DNA of 64,000 nucleotides from Podocnemis expansa. Taxonomy: Eukaryota > Chordata > Testudines > Podocnemididae. Where the stretch lies: positions 2,730,636 through 2,794,635 of the forward strand of contig ML682029.1 of the NCBI GenBank assembly GCA_007922195.1, in the 5' to 3' direction. A program made the translations under genes and the position numbers. Of the stretch, positions 35,606 through 45,400 are shown piece after piece; position 1 is the stretch's first letter; the number at the start of each line of letters is the position of its first letter. Below the pieces are notes generated by a model that searched no databases, was not told the DNA's origin, and saw only the letters and a program-made list of their open reading frames with translations.

Positions 35606-35700
35606 AGATCTGAAGAGGAGCACTGGGTAGCTTGAAAGACTCTTGCTCATCAGCAGAAGTTGGTCCAGTAAAAGATAGTATTTCACCCACCTCACCTCTC
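35606..35700 (+). mobile_element. Second Penelope-like family, copy 2
   Basis: CTGAAGA (35610-35616), a short AGC/GCT hairpin, GAAA (35634-35637), then 'agaagttggtccagtaaaag' and 'tatttcacccacctcacctc'. The order of blocks matches a hammerhead-like terminal unit on the plus strand. Confidence 0.5.
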
Positions 35701-35706
35701 CACTGC

Positions 35707-35785
35707 TCAAGGACACACAGCCAGTCAGTGGCAGAACTGGAAACACGACTGAGGCCTCCTGAGTAACAATCCAGCGTCCTACTTG
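35707..35785 (-). repeat. MIR-like remnant, antisense
   Basis: 'cacacagccagtcagtggca' with 'gaactggaaacacgactgag' follows the antisense tRNA-proximal part of MIR. Confidence 0.4.
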
Positions 35786-35805
35786 AGAAACATGTTGTCT
35801 CTCAA

Positions 35806-36064
35806 AGTCATGTCTACATGTACAGTGCTGCAGAGGCACAGCTGCATGTCTGGCATAGACATTTTATGCTGACTGGAAAGATCTCTCTCATCAGCCCCGG
35901 AGGCAGAAGCAATGTTGGTTGAAGAAGCTCTCCTGTTGACCTAACATATTCTACACCAGTGCTTATGTCGGTGTAATTTACAGTGCTCAAGGTTGAATGG
36001 TTTATTCACATCCCTGAGCATCATAAATTATGCCGACATAAACTGTAGTGTAGAGATAACCTTA
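35806..36064. repeat. MITE-like element
   Basis: Opens 'agtcatgtctacatgtacag' and closes 'actgtagtgtagagataacc', an inverted pair around a body with 'cacatccctgagcatcataa', which recurs in related form near 22040, 30640 and 58110. Superfamily uncertain. Confidence 0.45.
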
Positions 36065-36116
36065 TCAGGATGGAAGTGTGTCCCACAATCCGATTAGGCT
36101 GTCTTAAACATTCACA

Positions 36117-36465
36117 AAAAAAAACAAAAAAACACCACAACACCACACACCCCAAGGAGTTGTGTGGCATTTAAAGATTAACAGATTTATTTTTTGCATG
36201 AGCTTTCGTGGGAGAAAATCCCACTTTGTCAGATGCTTCGAAGATGGGTGAACTTACAGAATGGAATGAAAATAAATGCAAGGGGGTGTAAAACACCATT
36301 CTGTAAGTTCACCCATCTTCGAAGCATCTGACAAAGTGGGATTTTCTCCCATGAAAGCTCATGCTATAAATAAATCTGTTAGTCTTTAAGTGCCACATGA
36401 CTTCTTGTTGTGGGGTGCTTTTTTTTTCTTTCTGGACTAGACTAACATGGCTATCCCTTTGGAAA
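36117..36465. mobile_element. Near-palindromic fold-back Penelope-like element with 13-bp duplication
   Basis: Two terminal units in inverted orientation, ~36150-36292 reversed and ~36295-36465 forward. They meet inside the 3' UTR so that the whole 349-bp insertion can fold on itself. TTAAACATTCACA is duplicated exactly at 36104-36116 and 36466-36478. Both arms carry CTGACAA plus GTGGGATTTTCTCCCA and GAAA. No protein-coding part is left. Confidence 0.85.
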
Positions 36466-37550
36466 TTAAACATTCACATCAGAAGTTGGCCCAGGCTGTC
36501 TAGTGGAGTATTTGCGGGCACTTCCCCAGACCCTTTTAACCTCTCTGTAAGCAACTTTGCCATGAGTGCTCCTGCAGTCCAGGAATCATCCATTAATGTT
36601 TTCTAGGGGAATAAATGCTGTGTTCACACTCGGCCTCCCTGAGTGCTACCAGCCTTGCATTCAGTAGCAGAGGCAGGTTCCTGTTAGCATTCTTTGTGTG
36701 TCAGCATAAGATTACTTAGCTCAGTGGCTTTAAAACTCGTGCATTTCTGCATTGCAAGGTTCTACCAAACTCGTCTGTATCTAATCCTGCTACCTAGGCA
36801 AATGGATATTTACAGCCCTTAGACAGAGCCACAGAAATCTATTTAATTCTGTTAAAATACAGTGGTGTCTAACTGGCTCCTATTACAGGTCTGTAATACT
36901 CAGTGATATCAAATGTTTCGGAGGCTTTAACGGCAAAGGCCAGGTGGTGGTTAATAAATGAGAGACAGGCAGCAGACAGAATTAAAGGGGCAGCATGAAC
37001 TGTGGCCTGGCCAGATGAGACAATCAGTGGATGTCAGAGAGATTTTGACAGGAGCAAGTAGAGGTTTTGTATTCAAAGCACTAAGGAATTCAGTCTGGAA
37101 GCTAATTTCTTAGGAGAGAATAAAATTATCCCTGCAGCCAATGGGGTGAGCCACGATCAGCAGCAACTAATAACTATCCAGTTTCTCCAGCTGAAACTGC
37201 AGGGGCTAGTTCAGGCCCAGTCTGACTCGTTAAAGATATTGGAAATCTTTCCATTGATTTTAGTACAAGTTCGATTGGATGCTAACTCACAAAAGCACTT
37301 AAGACCATATTTACAGCTAAGCACACCCTTGAGCCCCATTGACAGGAATAAGATTTCAGCATGTGCTTGAAGGTAAGCAGATACAGTACTTCAGAGCTTT
37401 ACTAAATTGGGGGCTGAGATAAAATCAGAAGAAAGCCAGGATGCTAGGGATAACATCACTGCTTTTGAAAGAAACCTGCCTTGTGAGTCATCTCCATTAT
37501 AATGGCATCTCCCATGTCCCATCTCTAGATAGCTTGAAAGAAATCAATGA

Positions 37551-37954
37551 CTATGTCTACACTGGCAATTTAGTTTGAATTCAGGAGGCTTAAGTCGAAC
37601 TAAAAAAGGCCCTGTCTGCACTAGACTTTCATTAAGTCATATTAAGAAATTCCTTAATTCGACTTAATGAAAGCTTAGTTTGAATTAATAAGAACCTCCT
37701 GTTAGTTCTTAATTCGACTCCTTAGTTCAAACTAAGGATGGTGTAGCCCTGGAGTAACCCTTAATTCAACTTTATTAAGGTCAAATTAAAGGCAGTTAGG
37801 TCGAATTAACAAAGTGGACTGTCTACTTAACTTTAAGTCGACTTAGTTCACTTTGTTAATTCAACTTAATAAGGTCAAGTTTAGTTCGAATTAAAGTCAA
37901 ACTTATTAGTTCGAATTAACAAATTCGACCTAACTTTTTCTAGTGTAGACATAG
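37551..37954. mobile_element. Fold-back MITE
   Basis: 404 bp bounded by CTATGTCTACACT and its inverse AGTGTAGACATAG. Internally it is packed with inverted AATTCGAC/GTCGAATT and 'taagtcgac' motifs, so long stretches can pair. Target duplication is not convincing. Ends of this type are common in reptile MITEs, and the superfamily is not settled by eye. Confidence 0.65.
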
Positions 37955-38544
37955 CCAACTAGCATTCTCTTGTGCATACAGTGCTTATAGGCAAATGTAA
38001 GCAAGTGAAAGGACCAGACAGAGGTTCTCCCCTTGTTGCTGTTACCTGGCTTTATTTTCTTGGCTCACATAAAAGTCAAGATATAAACAATCCTGGGAAT
38101 GTTTCCATCTGAGAATGTTCAACCCCATATAGAAGACCATCTCTTTGCAGATGATACACTATCGACTGTTTCCAAACTGATAGTCTAATAGCAAGGTATT
38201 CAGGAAAGAGAGGCTGGAATCGGTCAAAAGACCTTTAACATATTTCCATGAGATCTTCCAGAGAATTTATGTTACCTTTTCTGATGGCTGCATCGGCAGC
38301 AGTGGAACATATGTGACAGCAGTGGTTGGGAAATTGGAAGAGGCAAGGGAACAAAGGTTGGAGAGTTAAACAGCTTGGCTAACATTCATAGGCTATGAAA
38401 CTAGTCTGACACCTCCTTTTGCTTGTCCTCGGTCCAAACGTGTGTCTGATTCTGATGATTAACTTTTTACACAGATTGTCTCACTGAAGAGTGAAGACAT
38501 TACTTAGCCCTCATCTACTGCTTTTCATCTGTCAGTCTCAAAAC

Positions 38545-38710
38545 CTTTTCCAAGGGAGGACTGTATGATTATCCCCATTTTACAGATGGAGACATGGAGG
38601 CAGTGAGGAGAAGTGATATGTTCATGGTCATTGTGACAAGCATTGACGTCTCAGAAAAGCCCCTCACAGCAAGACCCAGCTCTGTGGTACTTTCACCTCA
38701 GCTTCCCGAC
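38545..38710 (-). repeat. MIR-like SINE, antisense
   Basis: 'ttatccccattttacagatg' and 'gacatggaggcagtgaggag' are the antisense MIR core. Confidence 0.55.
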
Positions 38711-38844
38711 AGTGATCTTCAGATCTTCCTGCCATAGAGGTGGCTTGGCCACGTGAAAACAATTTCCAAAGGGATAGCCGTGTTAGTCTAGTCCAGTAAA
38801 AAAATAAGCATTGTGTGGCACTTTAAGACTAACAGATTTATTTT

Positions 38845-38888
38845 TTGCATGAGCTTTCGTGGGAGAAGATCCCACTTCCTCAGATGTT
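38845..38888 (-). ncRNA. Hammerhead-ribozyme-like core (left arm)
   Basis: On the minus strand: CTGAGGA (complement 38877-38883), hairpin AGTGGGATCTTCTCCCAC, then GAAA (complement 38855-38858), then GC-TCAT-GC that can form a tiny stem III. This is the conserved core arrangement of a type I minimal hammerhead. Penelope-like elements are known to carry such ribozymes. The expected U before the cleavage site and a clear stem I are not seen, so activity is doubtful. Confidence 0.5.
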
Positions 38889-39019
38889 TCGAAGATGGGT
38901 GAACTTACAGAATGGAATGAAAATAAATGCAAGGGGGTGTAAAACATAGGATCAGGTCATAAAGTAACAGCAAATCAGAGCAGTTTACAGGCTCAAACTA
39001 TGGGAAGCCTGAAGTCAGA

Positions 39020-39574
39020 TTACCCTTTGTAATGGGAAAAGAATCCATAGTCTCGATTCAGTCCTGCTTTCACAGAATTTAGCTTGCATATTAATTCGAG
39101 TTCAGCTGTATCTCTTTGAAGTCTTGATGTCCCAGGTACATCTCTAATGACAGTCGTTAACAAATCCATCATCGAGTGATTAGGAAGATAGAAGTGCTCA
39201 GCAACTGGTTTCTTTGTTCTTTGATTTCTGATATCAGCTCTGTGCTCATTCAGTCTCTTACAGAGCGATCGTCCTGTTTGTCCAATATAGAAGGTGTTGG
39301 GGCATTTCTTGCACATGATGGCATAGACCACATTAGTAGATGAGCAGGTAAATGAGCCTTTGATGGAGTAGCAGGCTTGATTAGGACCTATGATGGTGTC
39401 TGTTGTGTAGATATGTGGGCAGACTTGGCAGCGTGGTTTTTTGTAAGGGTGTGTGCCTGCTTCAATGTTCCTGTTGTTAGATCTGTAGTTGCTGGTGAGT
39501 ATCTGTTTAAGATTAGGGGGCTGCCTATAGGCAAGGAGAGGTCTGTCTCCTAATGCTTGAGAGAGAGGGATCAT
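39020..39574 (-). pseudogene. Penelope-like GIY-YIG endonuclease C-terminal part
   Basis: About 180 codons open on the minus strand. It has a cysteine pair CQVC preceded by KKPRC, then STNVVYAIMCKKCPNTFYIG with QTGRSLCKRLNEH, the GIY-YIG endonuclease signature of Penelope-like elements (YAI..YIG, catalytic-type Arg in QTGR, EH), then the conserved C terminus SRLQRDTAELELICKL. The first Met is not a true start. The frame was continuous with the RT part and has been separated by a 2-nt deletion near 39566. Confidence 0.85.
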
Positions 39575-40106
39575 CTTTTAGAATAGGCTGGAGGTCCTTA
39601 ATGATCTTTTGCAGAGGTCTGACTTGGGGATTGTATGTGGTGACTAGTGGTGTTCTGTTGCTTTTTTTCTTGGGTCTCTCCTGTAGTAGATGACTTCGGG
39701 GAACCCGTCTAGCTCTGTCAATTCGTTTTCTTACTTCCCCAGGTGGGTACTGTAGTTTCAAGAATGCTTGATAGAGATCCTCAAGATGTCTGTCTCTGTC
39801 TGAGGGATCAGAGCAGATGCAATTATATCTTAGGGCTTGGCTGTAGACAAGGGATCGTGTGGTGTGTTTAGGATGGAAGCTGGAAGGATGTAGGTAACTA
39901 TACCGCTCAGTAGGTTTTCGGTATAGGGTGGTGGTGATGTGTCTATCCCTGATTTGTACTGTAGTGTCAAAAAAGTGGATCTCCTGTGTGGAGTGTTCCA
40001 GGCTCAATTTGATGGTGTCGTGGAAATTATTGAAATCTCTGTGAAAATCTTCAAGAGCATCCCTGCCGTGCGTCCAGATGCTAAAGATGTCATCGATGTC
40101 GAACAC
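39525..40106 (-). pseudogene. Penelope-like reverse transcriptase C-terminal part
   Basis: Begins just inside RT motif C: DIDDIFSIW corresponds to the YxDD-type active site with both Asp present. The thumb/linker region follows (EHSTQEIHFFDTTVQI, PLVTTYNPQVRPLQKIIKDL). The fingers and most of the palm are absent because the copy is truncated at the fold-back junction. The frame ends after a 2-nt deletion relative to the 25.6-kb copy. Confidence 0.85.
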
Positions 40107-40258
40107 CTACTGATCGGTATAGTTACCTACATCCTTCGAGCTTCCATCCTAAACACACCACACGATCCCTTGTCTACAGCCAAGCCCTAAGATATAATTG
40201 CATCTGCTCTGATCCCTCAGACAGAGACAGACATCTTGAGGATCTCTATCAAGCATTC

Positions 40259-40754
40259 TTGAAACTACAGTACCCACCTGGGGAAGTAAGAAAACGAATT
40301 GACAGAGCTAGACGGGTTCCCCGAAGTCATCTACTACAGGAGAGACCCAAGAAAGAAAGCAACAGAACACCACTAGTCACCACATACAATCCCCAAGTCA
40401 GACCTCTGCAAAAGATCATTAAGGACCTACAGCCTATTCTAAAAGATGATCCCTCTCTCTCAAGCATTAGGAGACAGACCACTCCTTGCTTATAGGCAGC
40501 CCCCTAATCTTAAACAGATACTCACCAGCAACTACAGATCTAACAACAGGAACATTGAAGCAGGCACACACCCCTGCAAAAAACCACGCTGCCAAGTCTG
40601 CCCTCATATCTACATAACAGACACCATCATAGGTCCTAATCAAGCCTGCTACTCCATCAAAGGCTCATTTACCTGCTCATCTACTAATGTGGTCTATGCC
40701 ATCATGTGCAAGAAATGCCCCAACACCTTCTATATTGGACAAACAGGACGATAG
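40259..40754 (+). pseudogene. Penelope-like RT linker and GIY-YIG remnant (right arm)
   Basis: Plus-strand counterpart of the two frames on the left arm. KLQYPPGEVRKRIDRARRVP and following is in one frame, then the same 2-nt deletion, then the GIY-YIG block up to IGQTGR, where CGA is followed by TAG (40752-40754) in place of TCG in the left arm. Coding homology continues past the stop and the inserted SINE. Confidence 0.85.
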
Positions 40755-40830
40755 CTCCGCAAGAGACTGAATGAGCACAGAGCTGACAGAAATCAAAGAA
40801 CAGAGAAACCAGTTGCTGAGCACTTCCACC

Positions 40831-40946
40831 TTCAAATCAAATCAAATCAAATCATAGGGCTGGAAGGGACCTTGTGAGATCATCGAGTCCAACCCCCTGG
40901 GAATTGAACCCAGGACTTTCTGCATGTTAAGCAGAGGTGTTAGCCA
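40831..40946 (-). mobile_element. tRNA-Val-headed SINE with CR1-like tail, copy 1
   Basis: On the minus strand: a head resembling the anticodon arm and T-arm of tRNA-Val ('tctgcttaacatgcagaaag', 'tcctgggttcaattcccag'), a CR1-type tail ('ggttggactcgatgatctca', 'aggtcccttccagcc') and a (TGATT)n end. It interrupts the right arm of the fold-back Penelope-like element, with 'ccacctt'/'ccactctt' as likely target duplication. Confidence 0.7.
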
Positions 40947-41246
40947 CTCTTCCTAATCACTTGATGAATGATTTGTTAACGACTGTCATTAGAGATGTAC
41001 CTGGGACATCAAGACTTCAAAGAGAAACAGCTGAACTCGAATTAATATGCAAGCTAAATTCTGTGAAAGCAGGACTGAATCGAGACTATGGATTCTTCTC
41101 CCATTACAAAGGGTAATCTGACTTCAGGCTTCCCATAGTTTGAGCCTGTAAACTGCTCTGATTTGCTGTTACTGTATGACCTGATCCTATGTTTTACACC
41201 CCCTTGCATTTAGTTTCATTCCTTTCTGTAAGTTCACCCATCTTCG

Positions 41247-41292
41247 AAGCATCTGAGGAAGTGGGATCTTCTCCCATGAAAGCTCATGCAAA
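41247..41292 (+). ncRNA. Hammerhead-ribozyme-like core (right arm)
   Basis: CTGAGGA (41253-41259), hairpin AGTGGGATCTTCTCCCA, GAAA (41278-41281), then GC-TCAT-GC. Same block order as the left arm in inverse orientation, and both conserved core boxes are intact. Confidence 0.5.
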
Positions 41293-42973
41293 AAATAAAT
41301 CTGTTAGTCTTAAAGTGCCACACAACTGCTTGTTGGTTTTTTTTCACGTGAAAACACCCTGTCCACTCTGCTCCCCAGCCAGTGCTTGACCATAGGGTTT
41401 TCCTCCTTTTAATTTGCATACCCTGCACAGGTGTAGCAAGGCTGAGCTAATAGAAGAGGACTGATCTGCCCCAGGCCTCCTGGGCTTAAAGTGAGTCACC
41501 CAGCAAACCAGGAACAGAACCCAGCCCACTGCTCTATTTGCTAGGCAACTGCCTTGACAGCAAGGCATTCCTCAACGTGAGGAACAGGATCGGAAGCTGG
41601 CTCAGTACAAAATACTGCTCAGTGCAAATAAGGGTGGCAAAAGAGAGCATGAAATGAACATAGCAAAAAGATTAACTCTTCAAACACCAGCGGAAGTGAA
41701 ATAAGAACATGCTTGATGCTGTGGGAAGATCTATTTGTAGTTGTCACATCACCAACCACGAGGGTTAAAAAGGTCACCAGTCAGGTGCCCCAAAATAATG
41801 AGATTGGTTTTTCATGTCATGAGCTTTCAGATAGCAGTAACAAACGGGATTCTTTGTTTCTGTCTTCTCTTTTTGTGTCTTGAAAATTTGTGTTTTCAGC
41901 CTTTTCTCAGCAGCAGTGTGACCTAGAAAGCTCCTTCTCCCTCCCCCTTTCATAAAAAGGCGAGAGTCTCCCATAATCACAAGACTGCAGGAGTCTGGTC
42001 CTTAGGAAGAACTCCACATCGCTTGAACCTCTGGATAAAATCATGAGAGTTAGTCCTGGGGCAGTTGGAAGGGGGTAGGGAAACGGATGGATAGTCCAGG
42101 GACTTGGTAATGGCTTAACAAGTCCTTTTGGCCTGCATTGCTTGTTTGAATCTACCCTACATTAGCAGAGGCCAGTAACAGCTACCTTTTCCAGCAGGGC
42201 CAGGACTGACGCAAGGTGGAGTGAAGCTTTACCAGATCACCAGACCCTACTTTTTTCTCTTTTTGTATCTAGAATGTAGGTTTTGTTAAGTTCAAAGGAA
42301 GGACACAGTTTCCAGCATGAACATAAATACCATCGTTACATTTTGATTCATGTTAATTGCAAATTTGTATTCTTCTTGTGGTGTGTCAACATTCCTCTCC
42401 CATACTGCAAATCCAGACCTTGTCAATCCACTCCTCAGCCGGATATCAGTGAAACTGCCCATTTCCAGCAGCTGAAGCTCCTTGGGGTGGTGCAAGAGAA
42501 GCAGAAAGTGAAACTGATTGAACAGAAAGTGACAGTGGCCCTTGGAGTTTCCTCTGCTATTCAAATTGAGTGAAATACAGGAACTGAAGAAACAGCATGA
42601 GTGATGAAAAAATATATTTGATTTATTATTTATATTAATGTAGGACCCAGGAACCCCAAATGAAATTAGAGTACCATTGAGCCAGCCCCTGTACAGACAC
42701 ATAGGATGCAAGAGTCCATGCCTCAGATGCTTACATTCTGACTTGAAAAGGATGGGAGGGGAAACTGAGGCAGACAGATGCAGCGACTGGCCTGGGTCAC
42801 TCAGGAGGCCGGAGGTGGTGCGGGGAATAGGACTGAGGTGTCCTCAGTCCTAGTCGTGTGCTCTCTCCAGGAGACTGAACAATTTTGCAGAATTTTAAAA
42901 GATCTTTTCACTTTCAATCACCCTGTGGCTTATTTGTAACACACACAAGGCACTTAAAACCACATATATGGCT

Positions 42974-43384
42974 TTGGTTGCCACCTTTCTAATTTCTGAT
43001 AACTGGAGTTCCAAGGCCTTGTTCCTGTCCCACCTCTTCCCCAGAGGTCCCGCCTATACCCTGCCTCTTCCCCAAGGTCCTACCCCTGCTCTGCCTCTTC
43101 CTTCCAAAGCCCTATCCTCCATCTCTTGCTCCACTCTCCTCCTCTCACCTGCTGGATTGCCACAGAGAGCCTGCTTGCAAGTTGGAAGTGGATCCAGCTG
43201 AGCTGGGGCTAGTGTGAGTTAATGACCTGGCGCCTTCCCCTGCCCTGCAGTGATCAGACTTTTGGTTCAGGTGCCATTTAGGGTCGTCAGGTACCATTTC
43301 TGACCAAACTATAAAACCAGGGGCGCCTTGCAACCCTAAGAAAAAAATCAGACTGCGTAAAACCTGGACAATTGACAACCCTAA
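42974..43384. repeat. MITE-like element with C-rich body
   Basis: 'ggttgccacctttctaattt' at the left and the inverse of 'cctggacaattgacaaccct' at the right form an approximate inverted pair around a 'cctcttcccc' rich body. Boundaries approximate. Confidence 0.45.
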
Positions 43385-44258
43385 TATGGCCATGACTTTC
43401 ACAAAGGAATGACTGAAATTAAGGATTTCTATCCATAGTTAGGTATTTAAGTATTCATCTAAGGTATTTATCTCGTTCCCATAACCATTGTGCCTGGACA
43501 ACTCACAGTGTGTAACCTGTTTACCCTCATAACTCCTCTGTGAAGTTGGCAGGGCTATTTTCCCTGTTGCGCCATTGGGGAACTAAAATGCAGAAGGGAT
43601 GTCTATACTGCACACCAAGACCGAGCTGAGGGAGGTTCGAGCCTGATCCCCAAGCCCTCCTTCTGTCCACAAATCCATCTGACTCAGATAAGCAAGGACC
43701 CAAGGAGTGGGGTAGGTTAAAGGCCAGGTCCTGGTGTTTTGTGGCACGGAGAAGCTGCAGATCTATGTCAGGTCTGTATAGCGCAGTATGGACACATTAG
43801 TCCAGCTATAAGAACCACGTTCAGTTCCTGCAAGCCCAGGATTATCATATAGTCCAGACACCCAAGTGTGGCTTTGGAAGCACTATGGTAGACACCCATG
43901 GCCAACTTCTTCAGGCTAGCAGGGCTCAGGTGGAGAAACCTGGGCTCTCGGACCCTATGAGGTAGGAGGGTCTCAGACCTCAGGCTGCAGTTGGAGATTG
44001 AATGTCTCCACTGCAATGAAGCCGCTCCTTAACCCAAATCAGCTGGCATGGGCCAACTGCAGGTGTCTGTCTGACTGTGAACACATCCACTGAGTCCACA
44101 AGCCCTGGTTCTATAGATCCAGGTCCACTATGCAGGCTAGACATGGCCACAGAGGTTCAGTAACTTGCCACATGTTACAGAGTGCAAGAGATTGAATTTA
44201 AATCTCTCACAGCCAAAGGTTCGCTTCTAATCACTGAGCTGCCCTTCCTCTCCGCTAA

Positions 44259-44896
44259 GGCCTTATACACACTAGAGAATTATGGAATAAGTCATTTTAT
44301 TGCAGAAAAATAAGCCCACCGTACACACCTGAACACTGCTTGTTGCATTACACATGGCCTGTAACACCAGAACAATAATCCCAGCTGTGCAAGAGTCATA
44401 GCGCCTATTATGGAACAACTCTTGTTGTATGTGATCGCTGATGGAATTTTCTTCCACAATAAGTATCCTCCGAAAATGTCGCAGAATTACAAACCTGACC
44501 GCTCTGATCTTCCGCTTGGACTCTACTGCTCTGATGTGACTAGCCCCTCCCTCTTGTGAGTCCTGGGAACTTTGGAATTTTTTTTGTTTTCCTGGGGCAA
44601 CGTTGAAAAAGGGCGCAAGTTGCTAGCAGCTACAGTGAATGACATCAAGGAAACACAAAATCCCAGGGAACTTGAAAGTTTACCCATGGTGCCCGGAGAT
44701 CCTAGGGCTGGAACTGATGAGCGGCATGGTGGGATAGGTGCCCACAATTCAATGCTCTTTGTTGCAAAAATGCAAAGAACAGTGTGGACACTCTTTTGTG
44801 TTACACATAGTGCAGTGTGAATGTACAGTTGCACTGTTAATATGTGTTATAGCTCAAAGACTTATTGTGGAACAGTTTTCTAGTGTAGTCATGGCT
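44259..44896. mobile_element. PIF/Harbinger-like MITE
   Basis: Ends GGCCTTATACACACTAG and, inverted, AGCCATGACTACACTAG. Inside, 'ggaataagtca' at the left pairs with 'gacttattgtgga' at the right. A TAA duplication is possible (44256-44258 and 44897-44899). No transposase. Confidence 0.55.
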
Positions 44897-45253
44897 TAAT
44901 TTAAAAAAAGCATTCAGCACATTTAAACCAGACCACATATTTAGCAGTCTCAATGTGGGTGCAGGCATGTCATTTTAGGTGTCTGTTTTTGAAAGTCCTG
45001 GTTTGCACCTTTCTTCTGGTGTTGCCTGTCTAACTACATCCTGGCAGCCATGCACTGAACTGAATAGAAGAGCACGGTTTGCAGCCTTTCTACAGGGAAA
45101 CATTCCCATGTTTGCTGACTCTGAGGTTCCATAGAACAAAACAAAATTTGAAGCAGCTCGGGATATTTCTCTAGATGCATGAGGCCTATGCAGAAACAAT
45201 CCTCAACATGACAAGGAAGGGATTGACACAGGATTGCCAACAGTCCCTTAACA

Positions 45254-45400
45254 GAAGAGCTCCAAAGGGGCAGCTGTGTTAGTTTAGTCCACCAACACAA
45301 ACAAGGAGTCCCATGGCACTTTTAAAGACTGACAAATTTATTTATCACATGAGTTTTGATAGGAGAAAATCCCACCTGGTCAGATGTTTGACGCTTCTGA
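45254..45400 (-). mobile_element. Penelope-like 3' terminal unit
   Basis: Reverse-orientation unit: 'ctccaaaggggcagctgtgt', the 'acaaggagtcccatggcact' block, and a hairpin 'gaaaatccca'. GAAA appears as 'gttttgatagga', so the core is decayed. Confidence 0.75.

Larger units (their letters stand above)
30433..38560. other. Intergenic, repeat-bearing, no gene seen
   Basis: No exon of a known gene was recognised. Named repeats are listed separately. I see nothing in 31470-32820, 33030-34570, 36480-37545 or 37960-38540. Confidence 0.65.
38762..41344. mobile_element. 2.6-kb fold-back (inverted dimer) Penelope-like element with 12-bp duplication
   Basis: The left arm 38762 to ~40106 is a 5'-truncated minus-strand copy. 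The right arm from ~40108 to 41344 is a 5'-truncated plus-strand copy. The 5' sides meet in the centre and both 3' terminal units face outward. CACGTGAAAACA is duplicated exactly at 38750-38761 and 41345-41356, so the two arms arrived as one insertion. Both arms end in units with CTGAGGA, a GTGGGATCTTCTCCCA hairpin and GAAA. The arms are highly similar over about 1.2 kb. A tRNA/CR1 SINE later inserted in the right arm (40831-40946). Confidence 0.9.
41357..45240. other. Intergenic, no gene seen
   Basis: It holds antisense MIR-like pieces (~41480-41560, ~42745-42850), a MITE-like element (~42974-43384) and a 640-bp MITE (~44259-44896). The short frames, including 42283-42573, show no recognisable domain. 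Confidence 0.6.

Noticed and set aside
39939..40190. Plus-strand frame across the fold-back centre
   Set aside because: Antisense reading of the left arm running into the right arm, so a chance product of the junction.
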